NCBI RefSeq assembly: GCF_003336245.1
Contig: NZ_QPHM01000001.1
Coordinates: forward strand, 2,794,113 to 2,858,112
Direction: 5' to 3'
DNA from: Haloplanus salinus
GTDB lineage: Archaea > Halobacteriota > Halobacteria > Halobacteriales > Haloferacaceae
Length of the DNA: 64,000 bases
Shown here in pieces: positions 43,831-52,314 of this stretch. How positions within the stretch are numbered: the stretch's first letter is position 1; each line of letters begins with the position of its first letter. The notes under the pieces were generated by a model. That model searched no databases and had not been told where the DNA came from. It saw only the letters and a list, made by a program, of their open reading frames with translations. The translations under genes were made by a program, and so were the position numbers.

Positions 43831-45756
43831 ATGAAAGCCGGGGAGACGCGGACGTGGCAGTTCGTGGCGGTCACCTGTTCGATCCTCCTGCTCGTCGCGA
43901 CGGGCGGGGCGTTCGCTGCCGACCTCGGAGCGGCACGTCCCGATCCGGTCCCGTACACGGAGACGGTCAAACTCGGAGCTACCGCCGAGGCCGAACAGAC
44001 CGCCGAGGCCGCGGGCGCCGCCATCCCACGCGTGGAAATCTTCTACTCCCAGTACCGGTACGTGGTGGGCTACACGGGGGTCGCGTCGGCGATCGCGGCG
44101 CTCGACGAACCCGGGCGCGAACGGCAGTTCGGCTACCCGCTCGCCGTCTACGCCTCCGATTACGCCGGCCGGTCGCCGGCGTGTCCGGGCGGGCGACTCA
44201 CCAGCGCCACCAACCCCGACTGGGTGTCGGTGACGGAAGCGCAGTTCGTCGTCGGAAGCCGGGCGACGATGGCCGGCGAGCCGGTCGTCGTTCCCTTCTC
44301 CGACGCGGGCGACGCGCGGGCCTTCGCCGGGGCGTGTGGCGGCCGGGTCGTCGACTGGGAGACGCTGCGTCGGAGCCCGCCCGCCGTGCCGAACGTGGCG
44401 AGCGTGGAGTCGGACATCGACGGGAGACACGCCCGCGCCGATCGTCGCGCCGCCGCCGCGGCGTCGCTTCTCGACCGCGAGGCGTCCGTGGTGGTGGGCC
44501 GCGACGCGCCGACGATCGATGCGGCGGTGGCCGCTGCGCCGCCGAACACGACCGTCGTCGTGCCGCCGGGCACGTACCCCGAACGCGTCACGGTCGCGAA
44601 GCCGCTCACCCTTCGCGGCCGGAACGCGACGATAGACGGTGGGGGTGAGGGGACCGTGATCGACGTGCGGGCGGACGACGTGGCGGTGACCGGGCTGACG
44701 ATCCGCGGCGTCGGCAACGCCACCCGCGCCGAGAACGTGTCCGAGAGCGGCGACTGGGACGCCCCGATCCGGCAGGGGTACGGCGAGGGCGACGCGGGCG
44801 TCGCCGCGGTGAACGTCTCGGGGACGTACGTCCACGACGTCACGGTCCACACGCCGGCCAACGGCGTGTTGCTCCGTGGCGTGCCGAGTGCCGTCGTCTC
44901 CGACCTCCGGGTGGAAGGCGCCGCGGAGTGGCTCGACGGCTTCATGGGCGTCATGGCGATGCACGAGCCGGTCGTCGTACAGAACTCGCGGGTCACGGGC
45001 GGCCGCGACGGCGTCTACCTCCACCGCGCTCACGGCACCGTCGTCCGGAACAACACCTTCCTGGACCAGCGGTTTGGGGTTCACCTCATGTACACCTCCG
45101 AGACGCTGATCGCGGACAACGTCGCCCGCGGGCAGGAAGCAAGCGGCGTGGTCGTGATGACGCGACCGACGGCGAACGCCATCGTCGGCAACGACGTACG
45201 CCACGCCGACGGCGGCATCTTCGTCGGCGGGTCGCGGAGCTACGTCGCCCGTAACGTCGTCGTCGGCGCCGACCGCGGGATGGTGGCCTACGCCACCCGG
45301 TCGCGGTACGAACACAACGTCCTCTACGGAAACGCGGTGGGCCTTGCCGCCTCGACGGTCGTCCCCTCGAACCGCGTCGTGGCAAACGACTTCGTTGGCA
45401 ACGAGCGTCACGCCACCGCGGGCCCCGGGCCCCTCCGGATCTACACTGCGGACGGCCGCGGCAACTACTGGGAGGGCGCGTACGACACGACCCTCGCGGC
45501 GGACGGGTCGCCGACGCTGGATCGCGCCTACTCGCCGACGGACGAACTCGACCGGCGCCTCCACCGGACCGACGCCGCGGTGACGCTCGGCGCCGCGCCG
45601 TCCGTCCGCGGCCTGCGGGCGTTCCGCGGGACGACGCCCGGCTTCCGCAAGGCGAGCATCGTCGACCTCGCGCCGCTCCGGCGGCCGGCGAACCCCGACC
45701 TGCTCGCGGAGGCTCGAAACGAGACTGCCGTCGACGTGGAGGGGCGGGCCGCGTGA
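43831..45756 (+). CDS. nosD: NosD: N2O reductase maturation protein with NosL-like N-terminal domain
   Basis: 641 aa. Signal peptide residues ~9-30. Residues ~68-178 include VVGSRATMAGEPVVVPFSDAG, alignable with the second half of NosL in this same window, but lacking its CxxCGM copper motif. Residues ~205-560 are right-handed beta-helix repeats of the NosD family (VVVPPGTYPERVTVAKPLTL, NTFLDQRFGVHLMYTSETL). Needed for Cu-site assembly in NosZ together with NosFY. Stop overlaps the nosF start. Confidence 0.92.
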   Translation: MKAGETRTWQFVAVTCSILLLVATGGAFAADLGAARPDPVPYTETVKLGATAEAEQTAEAAGAAIPRVEIFYSQYRYVVGYTGVASAIAALDEPGRERQFGYPLAVYASDYAGRSPACPGGRLTSATNPDWVSVTEAQFVVGSRATMAGEPVVVPFSDAGDARAFAGACGGRVVDWETLRRSPPAVPNVASVESDIDGRHARADRRAAAAASLLDREASVVVGRDAPTIDAAVAAAPPNTTVVVPPGTYPERVTVAKPLTLRGRNATIDGGGEGTVIDVRADDVAVTGLTIRGVGNATRAENVSESGDWDAPIRQGYGEGDAGVAAVNVSGTYVHDVTVHTPANGVLLRGVPSAVVSDLRVEGAAEWLDGFMGVMAMHEPVVVQNSRVTGGRDGVYLHRAHGTVVRNNTFLDQRFGVHLMYTSETLIADNVARGQEASGVVVMTRPTANAIVGNDVRHADGGIFVGGSRSYVARNVVVGADRGMVAYATRSRYEHNVLYGNAVGLAASTVVPSNRVVANDFVGNERHATAGPGPLRIYTADGRGNYWEGAYDTTLAADGSPTLDRAYSPTDELDRRLHRTDAAVTLGAAPSVRGLRAFRGTTPGFRKASIVDLAPLRRPANPDLLAEARNETAVDVEGRAA

Positions 45757-46478
45757 CCGAGCAGGAGTCGTATCTGCGTGCGAACGAGGTGGACCGCACC
45801 TTCGGCGACGTGACGGCGCTCGCCGACGTCTCCATCGAGATACCCGGCGGGAGCGTCGTGGCGCTGATCGGCCCGAACGGCTCGGGCAAGACCACGCTCC
45901 TGCGGGTCCTCACCGGGCTCCTCGCCCCGACCGACGGCGACGTGACCTACGAGGGGCCGTCGGCGGCCCGCCCGCTCGGCTACCTGCCACAGGAGCCGGC
46001 GTTCCGGCCGGGCTATACGACGGCCGAGACGGCCGCCTTCTACGCCCGCCTCGTCGACGACGACCCGGCGGAACTGCTCGAACGGGTCGGGCTCGGGAGC
46101 GTCCCGAACCGCCGCGTCGAGGCGCTTTCGGGTGGCATGACGCGCCTGCTCGGGATCGCACAGGCGCTCGCCGGCGACCCGCCGGTGCTCGCGCTCGACG
46201 AACCGGCCAGCGGGCTGGATCCGGTGATGAGCCGGCGGGTGTTCGATATCCTCGAGTCGCTGGCGGCGGACGGCCACGCCGTCGTCGTCACGTCACACGA
46301 CCTGCCGCTGGTCGAGCGGTCGGCCGACCTGGTCGTCGTCCTCGACCGTGGATCGGTCGTCGCGGCCGACACGCCCGCGGCGCTCCGTGACCGCACGGGC
46401 GGCCCGCTCCACGAGACGTTCACGAGCCTCGTCGAGGCCGACGACGTCGTCTCGGTCCGCACGGAGGCGACGCGGTGA
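45753..46478 (+). CDS. nosF: NosF: ABC ATPase for NosZ maturation
   Basis: 241-aa ATPase. Walker A GPNGSGKTTLLR, signature EALSGGMTRLLGIAQAL, Walker B VLALDEPASGLDP. GTG start overlapping the nosD stop (GTGA). Pairs with NosY in the membrane and NosD outside. The NatA-like fold alone would be ambiguous; the operon identifies it. Confidence 0.93.
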   Translation: MTEQESYLRANEVDRTFGDVTALADVSIEIPGGSVVALIGPNGSGKTTLLRVLTGLLAPTDGDVTYEGPSAARPLGYLPQEPAFRPGYTTAETAAFYARLVDDDPAELLERVGLGSVPNRRVEALSGGMTRLLGIAQALAGDPPVLALDEPASGLDPVMSRRVFDILESLAADGHAVVVTSHDLPLVERSADLVVVLDRGSVVAADTPAALRDRTGGPLHETFTSLVEADDVVSVRTEATR

Positions 46479-47296
46479 CGGGGCGTCTCGACTCGTTCTG
46501 GGTCGTCTTCGCCCGCGAGGTTCGCGGTGCCGCCCGGAGCCGGACGTACCTCCTTCTAGCGCTCGCGCTGACGCTCGTCGTCTTCGGCCTCGCGGGGGCC
46601 GGCGACGGGCCGTCGGCGGGCTACGTCCCGACGGTGGTGGACGTGTTGCTCGTCGTCGAGGTGCTCGTACCGGCCGTCGCCTTCGCCGTCGGCTACCGGG
46701 CGATCACCGACGATGCGGTCCGGGGGACGCTCGACGTCCTCGCCACGTACCCGCTCCCACCGTGGGCGTACGTCCTCGGCGTCTACGCCGGCCGCGCCGT
46801 CGCGCTTCTGTCGGTCGTGCTGGTGCCACTTTCCCTTCTCGGCGTCGTCGTCGCCGTGAGTGCCGCCCCCGCGACGACGGTGTTCGCCACCCACCGCGGC
46901 GTCGACTCGCCGCTACTGTTCGTCCGGTTTCTGGCGCTCACGGCCGGCTTCGCGCTCACGGCCCTCGCTATCGCCATCGCCATCTCCGCGCTCGCCGACT
47001 CCCGCCGGCGGGCCATCCTCCTCGCGCTCGTCGGGCTGTTGGTCGTGGTCGTCGGCGCCGACGTGACCGTCCTGCAGGCGCTGACGGGTGGCCACGTCGA
47101 CGCCGACTTCGGCACGCTCCTCGGTGTCTCGCCCGCGAGCGCCTACCGCGGGCTGGTGTTCGAGACGGTGCTCTACGTCGCGTTCTCCGAGCGTGCCGGC
47201 TTCGTCGCGGTGCCCGTCGCCGCCGCCGGCCTCCTCGCGTGGAGCCTCGCTGCCCTGCTCGTCGCGACCCTCGCCGTCGGCAGTCGGCGCGCCTAG
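46475..47296 (+). CDS. nosY: NosY: ABC permease for NosZ maturation
   Basis: 273 aa, about six membrane spans, ABC-2 type; GYRAITDDAVRGTLDVLATYPL is typical of NosY. GTG start overlaps the nosF stop. Its stop codon overlaps that of the convergent winged-helix gene. Confidence 0.92.
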   Translation: MTGRLDSFWVVFAREVRGAARSRTYLLLALALTLVVFGLAGAGDGPSAGYVPTVVDVLLVVEVLVPAVAFAVGYRAITDDAVRGTLDVLATYPLPPWAYVLGVYAGRAVALLSVVLVPLSLLGVVVAVSAAPATTVFATHRGVDSPLLFVRFLALTAGFALTALAIAIAISALADSRRRAILLALVGLLVVVVGADVTVLQALTGGHVDADFGTLLGVSPASAYRGLVFETVLYVAFSERAGFVAVPVAAAGLLAWSLAALLVATLAVGSRRA

Positions 47297-47811
47297 TCGT
47301 CCGCGTCGGCGACGCCGTACCCCACGCCGTCGGCGTGGGCGGCAGGCCACCCCGCGATCGGGGGCGACACCACCCGAACGAGGCGGTCGGTCCCGTCGGG
47401 GCGGGCGAGCGTCACCTCGATCCGTCCGCGGTCGCCGCGGCTCGTCTCGACGATGCCGGCAGCCGACAGCGAGTCGAGCTGCCAGGAGACCGTACTCCGT
47501 GCGAGGTCGAGACGGTCGGCGAGCGTCGCCGCCGGGAGTCGTCCCTCGTCGATGAGAAGTGTGAGTATCTCGCCCGCCGTCTCCCGACGGTAGAGCGCGA
47601 GTGTCCGGCGCTCCCAGGCGTCGTACTCGGGGGTGAAGTAGTGGGTCCGTCCCCGGATTCGCTCGGCGACGACGGCGTCCTGCCGACCGAGGCGATGGAG
47701 ATGATACTGCGCCTGCCCGGTCGCGACGTCGAGGTTCCGAGTGAGAGCATTGAAATGAACGCCGGGGTTGTCCCGGACGTGTTCGCGCACTTGCTGACGA
47801 ACGTCGGTCAT
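47293..47811 (-). CDS. Winged-helix transcriptional regulator (two wHTH segments)
   Basis: 172 aa. Residues 1-60 (VRDNPGVHFNALTRNLDVAT) and 80-135 (ETAGEILTLLIDEGRLPAAT, DLARSTVSWQLDSL) each form an ArsR/MarR-like wHTH, a layout frequent among haloarchaeal regulators of respiratory genes. Located between nosY and nosL and convergent with nosDFY, so it may control N2O-respiration genes. No metal or ligand motif. Confidence 0.82.
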   Translation of the reverse strand: MTDVRQQVREHVRDNPGVHFNALTRNLDVATGQAQYHLHRLGRQDAVVAERIRGRTHYFTPEYDAWERRTLALYRRETAGEILTLLIDEGRLPAATLADRLDLARSTVSWQLDSLSAAGIVETSRGDRGRIEVTLARPDGTDRLVRVVSPPIAGWPAAHADGVGYGVADADD

Positions 47812-47820
47812 GTCAGATAG

Positions 47821-47843
47821 TATTGTACTGCATAGGCAATTCT
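47821..47843 (-). promoter_or_regulatory. Candidate promoter/operator of the winged-helix gene
   Basis: ATTG and CAAT (47822-47825, 47837-47840) flank an 11-bp spacer in the A/T-richest part of the gap, 11-29 nt upstream of the ATG. Symmetry suggests autoregulation; weak. Confidence 0.3.
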
Positions 47844-47876
47844 AACGCGACGATTCCCGGCTGCTGGGAACGGCGA

Positions 47877-48446
47877 TCAGCCCTGTGCGACGAGTTGTCG
47901 GGAGACGTCCTCCGCGGCGATGACGTCGCCGCCGTAGGTCGACGCGAACTCGGCAGCCGCGTCGCCGTCGCCGAAGGGGACGATGGCGGGCCCCATCGCT
48001 CCCTCTACCTCCGACCCGACCACCACGTCCAAACCCTCGGTAGCCGCGAAGTGGTCGGCGGCGAGGTGCGCCGAGACGACCTGCGCGCCACCCTCCTGAC
48101 GGACCCGATAGTCGACGACGGCGTAGTCGGTGAGATACGTTACCCGGGGTCGCCAGCCACGGCTCTCGGTCGCGAATCGGTGCCGGAAGGTACACACCGT
48201 GCTACAGAAGCGGGCGGGCGGGTCGTGTCCCTCCGGGCTGTTGTCGCGGTAGTACGTCTGCCCGGACGGACCCGGCTGCTGGTTGATGACCATACCGCAC
48301 TGGTCGCAGCTCAGCGGCTCGTCCAAGGAGATGGGCGCCGGTCGATCCGACGACCCCAGACAGCCGGCAAGCCCGACGCCGGCCGCAGCCGCCGTGCCGA
48401 GGAGGACGCGGCGGCGCGACGTGTCACGAAGCGGGTGGCCGTCCAT
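47877..48446 (-). CDS. nosL: NosL: copper chaperone lipoprotein
   Basis: 189 aa. Twin-Arg signal (TSRRRVLLG) with lipobox LAGC (C29). Copper motif C47-D-Q-C50-G-M52, then CSTVCTF and the NosL C-terminal VVVGSEVEGAMGPAIVPFGD. Delivers Cu(I) to NosZ. A TATA-like stretch (minus ACTAAACC, ~48466-48473) gives it its own promoter. Confidence 0.93.
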   Translation of the reverse strand: MDGHPLRDTSRRRVLLGTAAAAGVGLAGCLGSSDRPAPISLDEPLSCDQCGMVINQQPGPSGQTYYRDNSPEGHDPPARFCSTVCTFRHRFATESRGWRPRVTYLTDYAVVDYRVRQEGGAQVVSAHLAADHFAATEGLDVVVGSEVEGAMGPAIVPFGDGDAAAEFASTYGGDVIAAEDVSRQLVAQG

Positions 48447-48559
48447 ACCTCGCGTACGAAGCCGCCGGGTTTAGTCGCCGTGGTGTGAGCGTCGAACGGT
48501 CGCGCCGCCGCGGCGCTGGGAGTAAGAACGATGGCCCGATCGGACATCGGATCCGGCGG

Positions 48560-48940
48560 CTACTCCTCGTCCTCGGAGACGAACGCGACGGTGCAGTCGG
48601 CGTTCAACAGGACGAGTTGGGAGACACTCCCCATCAGGGCCTTGCCGATGGGCGTCTGCTTGTGCGGGCCGAGGACGACGTAGCTGGCGTCCCGCTTGTC
48701 GGCTTCGCTGAGGATGCGTGGCGCCGGATCGCCGAGCGCCCCCGCCGCGGAGACGTTCTCGGGGTCGTCGAGTGCTAGTCGGATGGCGTCCCCCGCTACC
48801 TCCTCGGCTTCCTCCCGGGTCTCCGTCTCCGGCAGGACGTGCAACACCACTAAGTCCTCGCCGAACGCCTGCGCGAGTTCGTAACCACGCTGGACCACAG
48901 CTTTACTCTCCACGCCGTCGACCGCAGCCAGGATTGACAT
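48560..48940 (-). CDS. Universal stress protein, single domain
   Basis: 126-aa UspA fold starting MSILAAVDG. The nucleotide-loop region reads VVLGPHKQTPIGKALMGSVSQ, a slight variant of GxxGxxxxxxGS, so ATP binding is likely but altered. It has a strong TATA box (48962-48975). Monocistronic. Confidence 0.87.
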   Translation of the reverse strand: MSILAAVDGVESKAVVQRGYELAQAFGEDLVVLHVLPETETREEAEEVAGDAIRLALDDPENVSAAGALGDPAPRILSEADKRDASYVVLGPHKQTPIGKALMGSVSQLVLLNADCTVAFVSEDEE

Positions 48941-48961
48941 AGCATACGGCTGTCGTATCGG

Positions 48962-48975
48962 CGTTTAAATAAACG
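48962..48975 (-). promoter_or_regulatory. TATA box for the single-domain USP
   Basis: CGTTTAAATAAACG is nearly palindromic and lies 22-35 nt before the ATG at 48940. Confidence 0.6.
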
Positions 48976-49194
48976 TTGGTGATAATTGTTAGTGATGGAA
49001 AACGGGGATCGGCGACAGACCGCAGCAGGCCGTCGATCGGCCGGCAGCGGCTACTTCCGTCGATCCGGCGTCGTATCAGCTAGCAAACTACTGGTCGAAC
49101 CCCTATTCGCATCGATACTGGTCACGCCCCGACACCACCGGCGGCGACGCCCACCCGAACGTATAGGTGACTCCCGGCCGCGGGACGAGGTACG

Positions 49195-50130
49195 ATGGAT
49201 CGGGTCGTCAGCCTCGGGAGCATCAACGTCGACCACGTTCGGCGAGCGTCCGACGCCGAACTCGCGTCGTTCGCGGAGCGCTACGACTGGTTCCCGGCGC
49301 AGGGAGACACCGTTCGCGTCGAAAGGCTCCCCGACGACGTCGCCCTCGACGCCGACGAGAGACGTCACGGCGGCAAGGGGGCGAACCAGGCCGTGGCGGC
49401 GGCGGCCGCCGGCGCCGCCACGACGATGCTCGGCGCGGTCGGGACGGACCACGACCGGTTCGGCGTCCTCCCCGCCCTCGTCGACGCCGGCGTCGACGCC
49501 GAACGGGTCGGCGTCGTCGACGCCCCGACCGGCGCGGCTCACGTCTTCGTCGATCCGAGCGGCGACAACCGAATCGTCGTCGACCCCGGCGCCAACGCGG
49601 CCGTCGACGACGCGTACGTCGACGCCAACTACGACGCCGTCCGCGACGCGGACTGTCTCCTCCTCCAGAACGAAATTCCGGTCGAACCGGTCGCGGCCTT
49701 GCTCGACGACCTGACGGCCGAGCCGACGCGGCCGACGGTGATCCTCGACCCCGCGCCGCCGGCGGGCACCGACCCGTTGCTCGCCCGCGAGGCCGTCGAC
49801 TATCTCACGCCGAACGAGGGCGAGTACGCGGCGCTCGCCGACGCTCTGGACGCGTACGGGGGCGTCGTCGTGCGCAAACGTGGCGGGGATCCGGTGATCG
49901 TAGCGGCCGACGACCGGTTCACCGTCGACCCACCGGCCGTCGACGCCGCCGAAACCACCGGCGCCGGCGACGTGTTCAACGGCTTCCTCGCGGCGCGTCT
50001 CGCCGCCGGCGCGTCGCTTCGGGACGCCGTCGAGACGGCGGTGGTCGCCGCATCGATGGCGACGCGGACGGCCGGCGCCCGGGAGGGGATTCCGACCCTC
50101 GACGAGGTGCGGGCGTTCCGGGCGGAGTGA
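49195..50130 (+). CDS. PfkB-family carbohydrate kinase (ribokinase-like)
   Basis: 311 aa. GGKGANQAVAAAAAG near residue 60 and TTGAGDVFNGFLAARL near 255 are the two PfkB signatures; the catalytic Asp is in the second. LDPAPPAG and TPNEGEYAAL are ribokinase-like. Ribose, nucleoside or another sugar is possible. TATA-like CGTATAGG ~30 nt upstream. Confidence 0.87.
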   Translation: MDRVVSLGSINVDHVRRASDAELASFAERYDWFPAQGDTVRVERLPDDVALDADERRHGGKGANQAVAAAAAGAATTMLGAVGTDHDRFGVLPALVDAGVDAERVGVVDAPTGAAHVFVDPSGDNRIVVDPGANAAVDDAYVDANYDAVRDADCLLLQNEIPVEPVAALLDDLTAEPTRPTVILDPAPPAGTDPLLAREAVDYLTPNEGEYAALADALDAYGGVVVRKRGGDPVIVAADDRFTVDPPAVDAAETTGAGDVFNGFLAARLAAGASLRDAVETAVVAASMATRTAGAREGIPTLDEVRAFRAE

Positions 50131-50451
50131 TACCGTCTGCGGGAACCGTTCCGGAAGACGCGCCGCCTCCGGGTGGCGAGTGTCTCGATCGACCCCCCGC
50201 TACCCGGGGGCGGTACGAGCGTGGGACAAGTACGGATGCCGACGCCGCGAACCGCCGACGAATGGCGAGGGACGCCGAGGAGTCGGGAGCGTCGCTGACC
50301 GCCGCCCTCGTCTCGCCCACGTGCGGCCGAGCGACTCGTCGAGTTCGTCGAACGGGGTCGGTCCGGACACGGCGGCCGGCCCCACGCAGTTCGGCATCGA
50401 AACTCACGCCCGCCGTTCCTGATAGTCGAGGGATGTACTGGTCGGTACTGA
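50131..50451. other. Intergenic, no gene seen
   Basis: 321 bp between convergent genes. A small CCCCCG...CGGGGG inverted repeat (about 50190-50208) could fold after the kinase stop. All open frames are Arg/Ser-rich and non-haloarchaeal in composition. Confidence 0.5.
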
Positions 50452-51096
50452 TCAGATGCCGTCGTCCAGATACGTCATCGCCTCCTCGTCGGTCACCTGG
50501 CCGAAGCGGTCGTAGAAGGCGCCGACGGCGCCGAAGGAGCCGGGCGTCCGCAGGACGATCACCGCGTCGGCGACGGATTCGAGTTCCGACACCGTGTCCG
50601 GCGGACCGACGGGGACGGCCAGAACGACCCGTTCGGCGCCACCCTCTCGGACGAGTCGCAGGGCGGCGATGGCGGTCGATCCCGTGGCGACGCCGTCGTC
50701 GACGACGACGACCCGCTTCCCGGTCGGATCGAGGGGGTCGCGACCACCACGGTACCGCGACGCCTTCTCGCGGGTCGCCCGAAGCTCGTGGTCGCGCTCC
50801 CGTTCGACGTAGCCGTCGCTCACGCCGAGCGAGGCGATCGCGTCGTCGTCGAGCCAGACGCTCCCATCGCTCGCGACGGCGCCGATGGCGTACTCCGGGT
50901 TGCCTGGGGCGCCGATTTTCGACGCGATCACGACGTCGAGGGGGGCGTCGAGCGCGTCCGCCACCACCCGGCCGAGCGGGAGGCCGCCGCGCGGAATCGC
51001 CAGTACGAGGTCCGCATCGACCCCCCGGTCGACGAGTTCGGCCGCCAACCGTTCCCCCGCGTCGGTTCGATCGGCGAACCGGTTGCTGTTCGACAT
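50452..51096 (-). CDS. Type I phosphoribosyltransferase
   Basis: 214 aa. The PRPP loop VVVVDDGVATGSTAIAALR near residue 125 is intact; N-terminal DLVLAIPRGGLPLGRVVAD and SKIGAPGNPEYAIGAV resemble the ComF/YgjF-like PRTase branch. Base substrate unknown. TATA box 51119-51128 supports the ATG at 51096 despite a longer open frame. Confidence 0.85.
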   Translation of the reverse strand: MSNSNRFADRTDAGERLAAELVDRGVDADLVLAIPRGGLPLGRVVADALDAPLDVVIASKIGAPGNPEYAIGAVASDGSVWLDDDAIASLGVSDGYVERERDHELRATREKASRYRGGRDPLDPTGKRVVVVDDGVATGSTAIAALRLVREGGAERVVLAVPVGPPDTVSELESVADAVIVLRTPGSFGAVGAFYDRFGQVTDEEAMTYLDDGI

Positions 51097-51118
51097 GTGA
51101 CACCATACGTCGCCCGCA

Positions 51119-51128
51119 TTCAAATAAC
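51119..51128 (-). promoter_or_regulatory. TATA box for the PRTase
   Basis: Minus strand GTTATTTGAA, 23-32 nt before the ATG at 51096. Confidence 0.55.
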
Positions 51129-51241
51129 CGGAGTTCGTTTCCGTCCGGCGGGAACGACCCTCGGCGTCCGTTCGCTCCCCCGAGGTCGCCGGTGATGCCG
51201 ACGACCGTGGCGCCGGCGTCACCACGGCCGAATCGGGCGAC

Positions 51242-51895
51242 TCAGCCTCGAAAGAGGCCGAGCACCTCGTCGACGACGTCGGACTCCGCGCCGACGACGT
51301 AACGCTCGCCGGCTTCGAGTTCGGTCTCGCCGCCGGCGATACAGCAGCGGTCCTGTCCCGAGATGACGAGACTCCCTCGGGGCAGGTTGATGTCGGCGAG
51401 CGTCCGTCCCGCGACGGGCGCGCCGGGGGCGACTTCGACGTCGAGGATTTCGAGGTCGTGGTGGTCGCCCACGATGGTCCGCACCTCGTCACCGGAGAGG
51501 ATGTCGGCGGCGGCCGCGGCGCTCAACTCCTGGGGCAGGATCGTCGCGTCGGTGATCTCCTCGTACGCGTTCTCGGTCCCCGCGTCGGTTCTGGCGAGCG
51601 TCCGGATGCTCGGCGCGACCCGTCTAGCCGCGAGGCAGATCGCGAGGTTCGTCCCGGCCTCGTCCGTCAGCGCGGCGATGGCGTCCGCCCGCTCCGGATC
51701 GGCCTGTTCGAGAACGGCGGGCGACGTGGCGTCTCCCTCGATGACCATCGCGACGCGTTCGTCCACCGCGTGGTCCGATCGCTCCGCTTCCTTCTCGATC
51801 AAGACGACGTCGTGGCCGCGGGCGGCGAGTTCACGCGCCGTTCGGAAGCCGACGCGCCCGCCGCCCGCGACGATGATGCGCTTGGTGTGTGACAT
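51242..51895 (-). CDS. trkA: TrkA-type K+ channel regulatory protein (RCK domain)
   Basis: 217 aa. TrkA-N domain with NAD motif IIVAGGGRVGFRTAREL and VIEGDATSPAVLEQA; C-terminal TrkA-C domain (residues ~140-215) with RTLADINLPRGSLV. Gates K+ uptake in response to NAD(H) or nucleotides; no trkH nearby. The frame is open to an ATG at 52015, which sits behind a TATA-like AAATTTTATT, so a 40-residue Arg-rich extension or a 120-nt leader are both possible. Confidence 0.88.
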   Translation of the reverse strand: MSHTKRIIVAGGGRVGFRTARELAARGHDVVLIEKEAERSDHAVDERVAMVIEGDATSPAVLEQADPERADAIAALTDEAGTNLAICLAARRVAPSIRTLARTDAGTENAYEEITDATILPQELSAAAAADILSGDEVRTIVGDHHDLEILDVEVAPGAPVAGRTLADINLPRGSLVISGQDRCCIAGGETELEAGERYVVGAESDVVDEVLGLFRG

Positions 51896-52314
51896 GGTGG
51901 GCCCGACAGCGTGGTGTTCGTGATCGCGCTCACGTTGGATTCGGCGCCGACGCCCCGTTAACCGTGTCCCCGTTCCCGGACGATAGGAACGGGGCCGCAC
52001 TCCGTTACGCGTCATTCGTATTGAGTATCCAATAAAATTTGCGTCCGTCGCCGTCGGACGCGGTATCCTCCCTCACTTTGGGCCACCTCGAACTGCTCCG
52101 TCCCTGCACAGTCGACTTCTGGGTGGGTCTCGCCACCGAGGGCAACGTCTCCCTCCGCCGGTGGGTCTACACGGCCGCCCGGGTCGAGGGCCTCTTTCTC
52201 GTGCCACGGGTGGTGCGCCGGTCGCGCTCCGGGACGCCGGCGAGACGCGTCCCGGCGACGACGGCCCCTGTACGAAGCCGGTTTCGGGAGGTCGTCGAAG
52301 CCGATGGCAGCGGT
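51896..52314. other. Unassigned region next to the dehydrogenase scar
   Basis: 419 bp between trkA and the E1/E2 pseudogene. It holds an A/T-rich stretch (52016-52040) that can serve trkA. The plus strand has an unbroken frame from 52039 containing CTVDFWVGLATEGNVSLRRW, not recognised and starting at TTG. No E3 (dihydrolipoamide dehydrogenase) remnant could be recognised. Confidence 0.4.
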
